A stretch of DNA of 64,000 nucleotides from Porphyromonadaceae bacterium UBA7048. Lineage in GTDB: Bacteria > Bacteroidota > Bacteroidia > Bacteroidales > Muribaculaceae. Under the pieces are notes generated by a model, which saw only the letters and a list, made by a program, of their open reading frames with translations, was not told the DNA's origin and did not search any database. Shown in pieces: positions 17,256-25,216 of this stretch (its first letter is position 1; every line of letters begins with the position of its first letter). Made by a program: the position numbers and the translations under genes. The DNA lies in the NCBI GenBank assembly GCA_002493945.1, contig DLAL01000062.1, positions 1 through 64,000 of the forward strand, written 5' to 3'.

Positions 17256-19007
17256 TTACTTGCGTGCCTTGGCGTTAGTCTCGGCAGCGATGAGGTTGGC
17301 CATCTTCACGGCCTTGGTGATATGGTCGCAGATATGGTCGGCCCCTATGAGGCGGTCGATGCCGGCGTGCTCGAGCGACGTGCGCACCGAGGTCTTGACG
17401 CCCGACAGGACTACGTGGATGCCTTCGCTCTGCGACGACTTGATGAGAATCTCCAGGTTGTGGAGACCCGTGGCGTCGATGAACGACACCTTGCGCATGC
17501 GGATGATGCGCACGATGGGTTTCTCCTTCATGGCCGAGCGCATGAGTTCGTCGAACTTCGTGGCTATGCCGAAGAAGAACGGTCCGTCAATTTCATAAAC
17601 GCTCACACCGGGGTTGACATTCAGCACCTCGTGCTGGCTCAGGTCGGTGCCCTCAGCTACGTCGAGCTGCTCGGAGTACACCTTGATTTCGGTGTTCTCC
17701 ATCACGCGGCGCATGAAGAGCACCACTGCCAGCAGCAGGCCGATCTCGATGGCGATGGTCAGGTCGAAGATGACAGTCAGGAAGAAGGTGACAAGCAGCA
17801 CGGAGATGTCGCTCTTGGGCGAGTGGAAGATGCCCACGATGGTGCGCCAGCCGCTCATATTATATGCCACGACCATCAGCACTGCGGCGAGGCAGGCCAG
17901 CGGCACGTAGTTGATCAGGGGCATGGCGAAGAGGAATATCAGCAGCAGGACCAGAGCGTGCACGATGCCGGCCACGGGGGTGCGGCCGCCGTTGGTGATG
18001 TTGGTCATCGTGCGGGCTATGGCGCCGGTCACGGGGATGCCGCCGAAGAAGGGCACCGTGATGTTGGCTATGCCCTGGCCGATAAGCTCTGTGTTGCTGT
18101 TGGTGCGAGAACCCGTCACGCCGTCGGCAACGGTGGCGGACAGCAGCGACTCGATGGCGCCGAGGACGGCGATGGTGAATGCCGACGGGAGCAGCATGTT
18201 GATGGTGGCCATGTTCAGCGTGAAGCCGTGGGGCGCGGGGATGTCGGTGGCCATGGTGCCGAAGCGCTCGCCGATGGTCTCGACGTGGAACCAGCTGAAG
18301 CACGTGCTCATGATCCATGCCGCAGCCGTCACGATGATGATGGCCAGCAGGGCGCCGGGCAGACGCTTGGAGATGCGCGGAGTGAGCGTGATGATGAGCA
18401 GCGACACCACCGAGGTGCACAGTGCCGGCAGGGAGATTCTGTCGAAATTGGTGAAGTACATGCCCCACTTGGGGATGAACTGGCCGGGTATGTCGCTCAG
18501 GCCCAGGCCGAAGAAGTCATTGATCTGCGTCGAGAAGATAGTCACGGCGATACCTGCAGTGAAGCCCACGACGATAGGGTAGGGGATGAACTTGATGATG
18601 GTGCCGAGACGGAAGAGACCCATCAGGACCAGTATCACACCGGCCATGAACGTGGCTATGGCCAGGCCGTGAAGGCCGAACTGGGCGATGATGTTGTAGA
18701 CGATGACGATGAACGCGCCGGTGGGACCGCCGATCTGGACGGTGTTGCCGCCGAAGAACGACACCATGAAGCCGCCGATGATGGCCGTGATGAGGCCGAT
18801 TGTCGGGCTCACGCCCGATGCGATGCCGAAGGCGATGGCGAGGGGAAGCGCCACGATGCCCACTACGATACCGGCTATGACGTCGGCCTTGAATTTTTCT
18901 GCCGAATACGAACGGATGGAGCTGAAGAGCTTCGGATGGAAGTCGATAGCCTTCCCGGCTACGGCTTTGGCTGCCGAGGTCGCTCCCTGGTTGTTTAATA
19001 ATGCCAT
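17256..19007 (-). CDS. SulP-family anion transporter with STAS domain
   Basis: A 583-residue inner-membrane transporter of the SulP family, expected to carry sulfate, bicarbonate or another small anion. The N-terminal part (about 28-430) has ten or more hydrophobic segments with the family segment VGIVALPLAIAFGIASG near residues 50-65. Residues about 455-570 form a cytoplasmic STAS domain with the SFIDATGL motif. Length is usual. It is transcribed alone from a promoter at 19081-19111. Substrate cannot be decided from sequence. Confidence 0.9.
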   Translation of the reverse strand: MALLNNQGATSAAKAVAGKAIDFHPKLFSSIRSYSAEKFKADVIAGIVVGIVALPLAIAFGIASGVSPTIGLITAIIGGFMVSFFGGNTVQIGGPTGAFIVIVYNIIAQFGLHGLAIATFMAGVILVLMGLFRLGTIIKFIPYPIVVGFTAGIAVTIFSTQINDFFGLGLSDIPGQFIPKWGMYFTNFDRISLPALCTSVVSLLIITLTPRISKRLPGALLAIIIVTAAAWIMSTCFSWFHVETIGERFGTMATDIPAPHGFTLNMATINMLLPSAFTIAVLGAIESLLSATVADGVTGSRTNSNTELIGQGIANITVPFFGGIPVTGAIARTMTNITNGGRTPVAGIVHALVLLLIFLFAMPLINYVPLACLAAVLMVVAYNMSGWRTIVGIFHSPKSDISVLLVTFFLTVIFDLTIAIEIGLLLAVVLFMRRVMENTEIKVYSEQLDVAEGTDLSQHEVLNVNPGVSVYEIDGPFFFGIATKFDELMRSAMKEKPIVRIIRMRKVSFIDATGLHNLEILIKSSQSEGIHVVLSGVKTSVRTSLEHAGIDRLIGADHICDHITKAVKMANLIAAETNAKARK

Positions 19008-19053
19008 AATGTGGTTACCTTAGAAATGTACTTTTTCCTTTAGATAATGATGT

Positions 19054-19068
19054 CGGGGCGGTGCCCCG
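19054..19068 (-). other. GC hairpin in the leader of the SulP gene
   Basis: CGGGGC-ACC-GCCCCG (read on the minus strand) forms a 6-bp hairpin between the promoter and the start codon of the transporter. It has no T run. It may affect leader stability or translation. Confidence 0.4.
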
Positions 19069-19080
19069 TGAAAACCGCTG

Positions 19081-19111
19081 CAAAATTAGCAATTTTTCAC
19101 CAAAGTGCAAA
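19081..19111 (-). promoter_or_regulatory. Promoter of the SulP transporter
   Basis: Minus-strand TTTG (19108-19111), 19 bases, TAATTTTG (19081-19088), about 75 bases upstream of the start codon. Confidence 0.6.
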
Positions 19112-19186
19112 GTTTTCTAATATCGAAACATCGTGAGCACGTCTGCCGGGGCGATATATAAGGTTGCGCTGACTGCGTAAAAAGAT

Positions 19187-19225
19187 GTCCATACCCCGCT
19201 GCGGTCACGGCGGCAAGGTATGGAC
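19187..19225. other. Long interrupted palindrome
   Basis: GTCCATACC (19187-19195) and GGTATGGAC (19217-19225) are perfect complements around a GC-rich centre that can pair further. It lies between the terminator of the DUF4465 gene and the SulP promoter. Either a second terminator without T run, an operator for a dimeric regulator, or a small repeat; undecided. Confidence 0.4.
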
Positions 19226-19248
19226 AGTGCAAATGTGAATTAGATAAG

Positions 19249-19280
19249 CGCAGCCTTGCCGGCAATCCGGCGAGGCTGCG
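19249..19280 (-). terminator. Hairpin after the DUF4465 gene
   Basis: Fourteen-base arms (19249-19262 and 19267-19280, one wobble pair) around a CAAT/ATTG loop, followed on the minus strand by CTTATCTAATT. A strong stem with a weak T tract; probable terminator or 3' end stabiliser. Confidence 0.55.
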
Positions 19281-19288
19281 TCTGTGCT

Positions 19289-20302
19289 TTAGCGTGCAAT
19301 CTTGATGACGGCGTCGTCGGCCTTGACCATGTAGACGCCTGCTCCGAGGCGGTCGATGGAGAAGGTGGAGTCGGTCGAGCTCATGACCATGTGGCCGGCT
19401 GTGTCGTAGACGGCGGCGAAGGAGGCTCCGGCTACGCTGACGGTGTGCGATGCGCGGTCGTAGCCCAGTGTGGCGCGGGTGGCCCGGAGTGCGTCGACTG
19501 AAGCGCCTTCAGCGGGCTTGACCATCAGCTTGTCCATGCAGAAGTAGCCTGGGGTGTTCATGCCCCAGTCGCCGGTGTCGGTGCTGTCGAGGGTGAAGTA
19601 GAGCTCGTTGACAGTGCCGAGGGAGGTGAGGTCGACGTACATCCATCCGCTTGCGATGGTGATGCAGCCGTTGTCAAATGATGCCAGAGATACTTCGACG
19701 GTCTTCTCGCTCTCGTCGGGTGCTACGCCGTGGACGGTGAGGGTGTACTTGTCGCCCTGGGTGAAGCGGCGTGAGTATGCGTCGCCGAATGTGACGCTGT
19801 TGTATACGTAGGTGTTGAGGTTGACGTATACGCCCACGGGGTCGTAGTTCTTGCCGTCGTTGAAGGTCATGTCGACGGGACGCTTGGCCGAGTAGGGGCT
19901 GTAGTAGGCTACGAGGTAGGGCATCTCGGCGCTGACTTCGGGAGCGCCGGCTGCGTTGAGTCTGACAGCTCCGTTCTCGTCGAGGGCTATGCCGCCTTCG
20001 GCCATGTTGCTGTACTGGTAGGTAAGGTAGTCTGTGCGCGGGGCGTTGTCGGCGGAGTTGGATGCGGTGAATCCCCACCATGTCTGATAATCCTCGATAG
20101 CTCCGTGGACGAAGGCGAAGCACTGGCTTTCGATGGCGGGGGCTTCTTCGCTGAAGGTCTTCTCCCAGGCGCCGGTCTGCTCATTGAAGGCGAGAGGGGT
20201 TGTGGACTTGCTCAGGTCGAGAACGATGACACCGTCGTTGTTCTGTGCCGCGGCTGCGGCGGAGGCCATCATGGCGATGGCAAGGATGTTGAGTTTCTTC
20301 AT
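19289..20302 (-). CDS. DUF4465 exported protein under B12 riboswitch control
   Basis: A 337-residue protein. MKKLNILAIAMMASAAAAAQ is a signal peptide without lipobox Cys. The central part (about 40-260) matches DUF4465: YQTWWGFTASNSAD near 78, then VGVYVNLNTYVYNSV, and SGWMYVDLTSLGTVNELYFTLDSTD. The last 60 residues (AAVYDTAGHMV ... GAGVYMVKAD) resemble the C-terminal sorting or T9SS tail domain of Bacteroidota. I chose the ATG at 20302 because it begins a proper signal peptide; the reading frame stays open upstream. A cobalamin riboswitch and terminator precede it, so it is very probably made when B12 is scarce, and a surface corrinoid-binding or salvage role is inferred. Confidence 0.82.
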   Translation of the reverse strand: MKKLNILAIAMMASAAAAAQNNDGVIVLDLSKSTTPLAFNEQTGAWEKTFSEEAPAIESQCFAFVHGAIEDYQTWWGFTASNSADNAPRTDYLTYQYSNMAEGGIALDENGAVRLNAAGAPEVSAEMPYLVAYYSPYSAKRPVDMTFNDGKNYDPVGVYVNLNTYVYNSVTFGDAYSRRFTQGDKYTLTVHGVAPDESEKTVEVSLASFDNGCITIASGWMYVDLTSLGTVNELYFTLDSTDTGDWGMNTPGYFCMDKLMVKPAEGASVDALRATRATLGYDRASHTVSVAGASFAAVYDTAGHMVMSSTDSTFSIDRLGAGVYMVKADDAVIKIAR

Positions 20303-20348
20303 GTTGATATGAATATGGTTGGTTGTTTTCACTGTCAGGTGTGTGGCG

Positions 20349-20388
20349 GAAAAAAATCTCCCGCCGTGCCGGGGGGCACTGACGGGAG
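20349..20388 (-). terminator. Terminator of the cobalamin riboswitch expression platform
   Basis: On the minus strand CTCCCG and GTGCC pair with GGCAC and CGGGAG around a CCCC loop (20358-20388), followed directly by A and seven T. It lies between the aptamer and the start codon, as expected for control by premature termination. Confidence 0.75.
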
Positions 20389-20487
20389 TATGACGAATAT
20401 CGAATGAGGCCTGATGTTCGGCCTGCACGGTGATGTGCAGCTTCGGTATCTTCGGACCCATAATCCCGCAGGCCGCTCGGAAATGCC

Positions 20488-20636
20488 GGATTCAGCCCGG
20501 TATTCTGACTCGTTCCTGCCGCCGGCGCCTTCTCATCCCTCAGGGGGACAATGGCATGATGCCGGGACATATATCGGAACTTACAGCAGCGGGTACTGTC
20601 GCGGCATCTCACCGCGTTCCCGGAGATACTGAATCC
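20488..20636 (-). promoter_or_regulatory. Cobalamin (B12) riboswitch aptamer
   Basis: Read on the minus strand, the leader contains the conserved blocks of the cobalamin element in order: GGGAACGCGGTGAGA, then CCCGCTGCTGTAA, ATGCCATTGTCC, GATGAGAAGGCG, and the B12-box-like AACGAGTCAGAATACC. The ends GGATTCAG (20629-20636) and CTGAATCC (20488-20495) pair as P1. A promoter lies just upstream and a terminator just downstream. The gene it controls is the DUF4465 protein. Element identity is clear from conserved blocks; ligand preference among corrinoids is not. Confidence 0.9.
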
Positions 20637-20641
20637 GAAGG

Positions 20642-20673
20642 CAAAATTACATAATATTTTTTAACTCTCCAAA
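20642..20673 (-). promoter_or_regulatory. Promoter of the riboswitch-DUF4465 transcript
   Basis: Minus-strand TTTG (20670-20673), exactly 20 bases, TAATTTTG (20642-20649). Transcription would start just inside the P1 stem of the aptamer. Confidence 0.65.
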
Positions 20674-20777
20674 TGTGCATACATCTCCCGACAGGCGGCT
20701 GACGACGAAAAAGCGGCTGTCCGGTACGGCTGTGTGCCTCTTTTGGCGCGAATTTACCTAAATTAGACGAAAAACGG

Positions 20778-20809
20778 TTTGTGTATGTCTTCAAAAAAAG
20801 GTAACTTTG
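20778..20809 (+). promoter_or_regulatory. Promoter of the gal operon
   Basis: TTTG (20778-20781), 20 bases, TAACTTTG (20802-20809), 35 bases before the galK start. It is divergent from the riboswitch promoter. The 20303-20843 interval is filled by terminator, aptamer and the two promoters. Confidence 0.7.
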
Positions 20810-20843
20810 CACAAGTCTAACGTCTAATACTAAAAACCATTTA

Positions 20844-21992
20844 ATGGAACTCACACAGAAAATCAACTCCGTCTTCGCCGAACGTTTTGGCGGCAACGGC
20901 ACTCTCTATGCTTCGGCCGGACGCATCAACCTCATTGGCGAACACACAGATTATAACGGCGGATTCGTATTCCCCGGCGCCATCGACAAGGTCATCATGG
21001 CCGAAATCCGTACCAACGGTACTGACAAAGTACGCGTATACTCCATCGACATCGACGACTATGCAGAGTTCGGTCTCAACGAAGCCGACGCCCCCGAGCA
21101 GTCGTGGGCACGCTATATCTTCGGCGTATGCCGCGAAATCATCAAGCGCGGCGGCAAGGTCGAAGGCTTCGACGCTGTCTTCGCCGGCAATGTGCCTCTG
21201 GGCGCAGGCCTTAGCTCGTCGGCAGCTCTTGAGTCATGCTTTGCTTTCGCGCTGAACGATATGTTCAACGACAACTCGATCGACAAGTTCGAGCTCGCGC
21301 GTATCGGCCAGTCGACCGAGCACAACTACTGCGGCGTGAACTGCGGCATCATGGACCAGTTCGCCAGCGTATTCGGCAAGAAGGATCACCTTATGCGCCT
21401 CGACTGCCGCTCGATGGAATTCGAGTACTATCCCTTCAGCCCGAAGGACCATGTGCTCGTGCTGGTGGACTCGCGCGTGAAGCACGAACTGGCTGACTCT
21501 CCCTACAACAAGCGCCGCGCATCCTGCGAGCGCGTGGCCAAGCGTCTGGGCATCGAGACCCTTCGCGACGCCACCATGGAGATGCTCGACGCCGTGAAGA
21601 CTGACATCACCGCAGAAGACTACTTCCGTGCCAAGTTCGTCATCGAGGAGAAGGAACGCGTGCTGGCTGTCTGCGACGCCCTCAACCGCGGCGACTACGA
21701 GACCGTGGGCCGCTGCATGTACGAGACTCACGCCGGTCTGTCGAAGGACTACGAGGTGAGCTGCGAGGAACTCGACTTCCTCAACGAGGTTGCCCGCGAA
21801 TGTGGCGTGACCGGCTCGCGCATCATGGGCGGCGGATTCGGCGGCTGCACCATCAACCTGGTGAAGAAAGAACTTCTCAACGACTTCGTGGAGATTGCCA
21901 AGAAGCGCTTCAATGAGAAGTACGGCCACGAGCCCAAGATATACAACGTCATCATATCGGACGGCGCCCGCAAGGTGTCCGACGCCGAATAA
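20844..21992 (+). CDS. galK: Galactokinase
   Basis: A 382-residue GHMP kinase that phosphorylates galactose to galactose-1-phosphate with ATP. The N-terminal galactokinase signature GRINLIGEHTDYNGG is at about 27-41, the ATP-binding GHMP motif PLGAGLSSSAALE near 120-132 and the C-terminal GSRIMGGGFGGCTI near 327-340. Length is usual. Cytosolic, first gene of the gal operon with its own promoter. A hairpin with T run follows it and may lower expression of the genes behind. Confidence 0.96.
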   Translation: MELTQKINSVFAERFGGNGTLYASAGRINLIGEHTDYNGGFVFPGAIDKVIMAEIRTNGTDKVRVYSIDIDDYAEFGLNEADAPEQSWARYIFGVCREIIKRGGKVEGFDAVFAGNVPLGAGLSSSAALESCFAFALNDMFNDNSIDKFELARIGQSTEHNYCGVNCGIMDQFASVFGKKDHLMRLDCRSMEFEYYPFSPKDHVLVLVDSRVKHELADSPYNKRRASCERVAKRLGIETLRDATMEMLDAVKTDITAEDYFRAKFVIEEKERVLAVCDALNRGDYETVGRCMYETHAGLSKDYEVSCEELDFLNEVARECGVTGSRIMGGGFGGCTINLVKKELLNDFVEIAKKRFNEKYGHEPKIYNVIISDGARKVSDAE

Positions 21993-21999
21993 GGATTCA

Positions 22000-22029
22000 G
22001 GGAGAGGCGTAGCAGCCTCTCCCTCTTTT
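22000..22029 (+). terminator. Internal terminator or attenuator between galK and galE
   Basis: GGGAGAGGC (22000-22008) pairs perfectly with GCCTCTCCC (22015-22023) and TCTTTT follows. No recognisable promoter precedes galE, so this hairpin probably allows partial read-through and sets the galK:galE ratio. Confidence 0.6.
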
Positions 22030-22067
22030 ACGCATCGAGAATATAAACCCTACATATATAATATAAG

Positions 22068-23102
22068 GTGAACAAATATAAAGACACAGTACTGGTATCC
22101 GGCGGCGCCGGCTACATAGGTACACACACTGCCGTGGCCCTTATCGAAGCCGGCTACGACGTGGTAATCATCGATAACTTCTCCAACTCCGAGCCGTCGG
22201 CCGTGGAGGGTGTGGAGAAAATCGTCGGCCGCAAAGTAGCGTTCGAAGAATGTGATACCTGCGATATCGAAGCGCTTCGCGGCGTGTTCGAGCGCCACGA
22301 GTTCAGCACCGTTATTCATTTTGCCGCCTACAAAGCCGTGGGCGAATCGATGCACGAACCTCTCAAGTACTATCAGAACAATCTGGTGTCGTACATGAAT
22401 ATCCTCCAGCTGATGAAGGAATTCAAGCGTCCCAACGTACTGTTCTCTTCGTCGGCCACTGTCTACGGTGATGCTGAGAAGCTCCCTGTGACCGAAGAGA
22501 CACCCCGCCAGCCGGCTACTTCGCCTTACGGCAACACCAAGCAGATTGCCGAAGACATCCTGCGTGACTGCTGCCGCGCTTACGAAGGCTTCCGCGGCAT
22601 AGCTCTGCGCTACTTCAACCCCATCGGCGCACACGAAAGCGCTCTCATCGGCGAGCTTCCCCGCGGTGTGCCCAACAACCTCATACCCTTCATCACTCAG
22701 ACAGCCGCAGGCGTGCGCGAGTGTCTGTCGGTGTTCGGCAACGACTATCCCACCGAGGACGGCACCTGCCTGCGCGACTACATCGACGTGCTTGACCTGG
22801 CCAAGGCTCACGTGGCAGCCGTAGACCGCATGGTCGGCGGCAAGATGAAGGCCAAATACGAAATCTTCAACGTCGGCACCGGCCGCCCCGTATCGGTGCT
22901 CGAGCTTCTCAACCGCTTCATGGCAGCCAACGGCGTGAACGTGCCCTATAAAATCGCTCCGCGCCGCGACGGTGACGTGCCCGCCGTATGGGCTGACACC
23001 GCTCTGGCCAACGAAGAGCTGGGCTGGAAGGCCGAACGAGACCTCGACGACACCCTCCGCGCTTCGTGGAACTGGGAGAAACGCGTACGCGGCATCAAAT
23101 AA
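22068..23102 (+). CDS. galE: UDP-glucose 4-epimerase
   Basis: A 344-residue short-chain dehydrogenase-type epimerase interconverting UDP-galactose and UDP-glucose with bound NAD. The Rossmann motif GGAGYIGTH is at 12-20, the catalytic pair is Tyr154 and Lys158 (YGNTK), with Ser-rich SSSATVYG before it. The start is GTG; no in-frame ATG lies just upstream and the Rossmann fold begins properly from it. Length is usual. Cytosolic. Confidence 0.95.
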   Translation: MNKYKDTVLVSGGAGYIGTHTAVALIEAGYDVVIIDNFSNSEPSAVEGVEKIVGRKVAFEECDTCDIEALRGVFERHEFSTVIHFAAYKAVGESMHEPLKYYQNNLVSYMNILQLMKEFKRPNVLFSSSATVYGDAEKLPVTEETPRQPATSPYGNTKQIAEDILRDCCRAYEGFRGIALRYFNPIGAHESALIGELPRGVPNNLIPFITQTAAGVRECLSVFGNDYPTEDGTCLRDYIDVLDLAKAHVAAVDRMVGGKMKAKYEIFNVGTGRPVSVLELLNRFMAANGVNVPYKIAPRRDGDVPAVWADTALANEELGWKAERDLDDTLRASWNWEKRVRGIK

Positions 23103-23113
23103 GGTCTGCCGCT

Positions 23114-24157
23114 ATGCTCACCTCAAAGAAATATCCGTCGGCCAAGGGTGAGATTACCCTTGTGACCGTCACGAACGCTTCAGGCGCATCGGTGGTGCTC
23201 AGCACTCTCGGCGCCGGCATCGTGGCTGTGAACGTCCCCGACCGCACAGGACACCTCGACGACGTGGTGCTCGGCTATGCCGACCCCGCCGACTACATAG
23301 GCGACGGGCCCTGCGCCGGCAAGGTGCCCGGACGATATGCCAACCGCATAGCCCGGGGTGACCTCCGCATAGGCGACGCCGCATATCAGCTTGAGATAAA
23401 CAACGGTCCCAACGCCCTGCACGGCGGCAGTGAGGGCTTCCAGAACCAGATCTGGGAGCTGGTGAGCTGTGCCGACGGCCGCGTGGTGATGCAGTACACC
23501 GCCGCCGACGGCGAGGCTTCGTATCCCGGCAAGCTCACCGCACGCGCCACCTATGAGTGGACCGACGCCAACGAGCTCAGGCTGACGCTCGAGGCCGTCA
23601 CCGACGCCACGACCGTGGTGAACCTCACCAACCACGCCTACTGGAACCTCGCCGGCCACAATGCCGGCAGCGTCCTGGGCGAGAAACTGCAGCTCTTCGC
23701 CTCGCGCTATCTGCCCACCGACGACACCCTCATCCCCGAGGGCGTCCTCGTCCCTGTGGCCGGTTCGCCCATGGACTTCACCAAGGCCAAGGCTCTCGGC
23801 GAGGAAATCAAGGTGGAATTCCCCGCACTGATTTACGGCAAGGGCTACGACAACTGCTGGGCCATCGACGGCTACGAGCCGGGCAAGATGCAGACTGCCG
23901 CCGTCCTCACTGACGACACCACCGGACGCCGCCTGACGGTGGACACCGACCAGCCCGGCGTGCAGGTGTACACCGGCAACTGGCTCGCCGGATGTCCGGC
24001 CAACAAGGCCGGCCGCTCCTACGACGACTACGACGGTGTGGCCATCGAGTGCCAGGACTTCCCCGACGCTCCGCACAATTCGGCTTTCCCCTCCACGCTC
24101 CTCAATCCCGGCGAGACATACCGCCGTCACATCAACTTCATTTTCTCAGTATATTAA
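23114..24157 (+). CDS. galM: Aldose 1-epimerase (galactose mutarotase)
   Basis: A 347-residue mutarotase converting beta- to alpha-galactose, the galactokinase substrate. The substrate-binding segment NRIARGDL, the catalytic NHAYWNLAG (His near residue 176) and the late catalytic Glu in AIECQDFPDAPH are visible. I start at ATG 23114, eleven bases after the galE stop; the upstream TTG-type opening overlaps galE and adds no conserved residues. No signal peptide, so it is the cytosolic form. Confidence 0.93.
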   Translation: MLTSKKYPSAKGEITLVTVTNASGASVVLSTLGAGIVAVNVPDRTGHLDDVVLGYADPADYIGDGPCAGKVPGRYANRIARGDLRIGDAAYQLEINNGPNALHGGSEGFQNQIWELVSCADGRVVMQYTAADGEASYPGKLTARATYEWTDANELRLTLEAVTDATTVVNLTNHAYWNLAGHNAGSVLGEKLQLFASRYLPTDDTLIPEGVLVPVAGSPMDFTKAKALGEEIKVEFPALIYGKGYDNCWAIDGYEPGKMQTAAVLTDDTTGRRLTVDTDQPGVQVYTGNWLAGCPANKAGRSYDDYDGVAIECQDFPDAPHNSAFPSTLLNPGETYRRHINFIFSVY

Positions 24158-24172
24158 CCATTCATTAGTAAT

Positions 24173-25081
24173 ATGAAACCTACATTATTTGTTCTTGCAG
24201 CCGGCATGGGCAGCCGCTACGGCGGCCTGAAGCAGCTCGACGGCCTCGGCCCCAACGGTGAAACCATCATGGACTACTCCGTATACGACGCCATCCAGGC
24301 CGGATTCGGCAAAATCGTATTCGTCATCCGCAAAGACTTCGAAGCAGACTTCCGCGAGAAGGTGCTCAAGAAATATGAAGGCGTAGTGCCCGTCGAAGTA
24401 GTGTTCCAGGCCATCGACAAGCTCCCCGAAGGCTACACCTGTCCGGCCGACCGCACCAAACCCTGGGGTACGAACCACGCCGTGCTCATGGGCAAGGATG
24501 TCATCAAGGAACCGTTCGCAGTCATCAACGCCGACGACTTCTACGGCCGTGACGCTTTCCGTGTCATCGCCGAGGAGCTCCAGCGTCCGCGCGACCGCAA
24601 GGGCGACTACTGCATGGTGGGCTTCCGCGTAGGCAACACCATGACCGAAAACGGCTCCGTAGCCCGCGGCGTATGCGAGAACAAGGACGGTCTGCTTACT
24701 TCGGTTGTAGAACGTACGGCCATCAGCTACGACAAGGACCACAACATCGTCTTCACCGACGAGAACGGTCAGGAGCAGACTCTCGCTCCCAACACTCCCG
24801 TGTCGATGAACCTCTGGGGCTTCACTCCCGACTACTTCGAGTTCAGCGAGCGCGAGTTCCGCAACTTCCTCGACCGCGACATCAACACCCCGAAGGCCGA
24901 GTTCTTCATCCCTCTGTGCATCGACGCTCTGATCAACAGCGGCGAAGCCACCGTGAAGGTGCTCGACACTGACTCGCGCTGGTTCGGCGTGACATACAGC
25001 GCCGACCGTCCCGGTGTAGTCGAGAAGTTCGCCGAACTTCATGCCAACGGCACATATCCCTCGCCCCTCTTCGGCAAGTGA
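24173..25081 (+). CDS. Sugar-1-phosphate nucleotidyltransferase
   Basis: A 302-residue nucleotidyltransferase. The nucleotide-binding signature LAAGMGSRYGG with a following Lys (KQLD) opens the protein; INADDFYG near residue 121 supplies the metal-binding Asp. It belongs to the NDP-sugar pyrophosphorylase group. It follows galM by 15 bases, within a gal operon without galT, so it may form UDP-glucose or UDP-galactose from the sugar-1-phosphate and UTP. Sugar preference is inferred from context only. A strong terminator follows. Confidence 0.85.
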   Translation: MKPTLFVLAAGMGSRYGGLKQLDGLGPNGETIMDYSVYDAIQAGFGKIVFVIRKDFEADFREKVLKKYEGVVPVEVVFQAIDKLPEGYTCPADRTKPWGTNHAVLMGKDVIKEPFAVINADDFYGRDAFRVIAEELQRPRDRKGDYCMVGFRVGNTMTENGSVARGVCENKDGLLTSVVERTAISYDKDHNIVFTDENGQEQTLAPNTPVSMNLWGFTPDYFEFSEREFRNFLDRDINTPKAEFFIPLCIDALINSGEATVKVLDTDSRWFGVTYSADRPGVVEKFAELHANGTYPSPLFGK

Positions 25082-25111
25082 TTGATTCGCCCCTAAGGGT
25101 GAAATAATATG

Positions 25112-25150
25112 AAAAAGCGTGTCTTCCTGCGGGATAGGACACGCTTTTTT
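25112..25150 (+). terminator. Terminator of the gal operon
   Basis: AAAAAGCGTGTC pairs with GACACGCTTTTTT, a 12-bp stem ending in six T. Its T run also forms part of the -33 box of the next promoter. Confidence 0.85.
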
Positions 25151-25179
25151 GTATATGTCGCATAAAAACGCTAACTTTG
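25148..25179 (+). promoter_or_regulatory. Promoter of the SIMPL-domain gene
   Basis: TTTG (25148-25151, the end of the terminator T run), 20 bases, TAACTTTG (25172-25179), 38 bases before the start codon. Confidence 0.65.
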
Positions 25180-25216
25180 CACGAGCTATCTACCGCATCA
25201 CCCTATAGTTTAAACA

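Noticed and set aside
17217..18998. 593-codon plus-strand frame opposite the SulP transporter
   Set aside because: Composition is His/Asp/Glu-rich and repetitive, as expected from the reverse of a membrane-protein gene; no recognisable domain.
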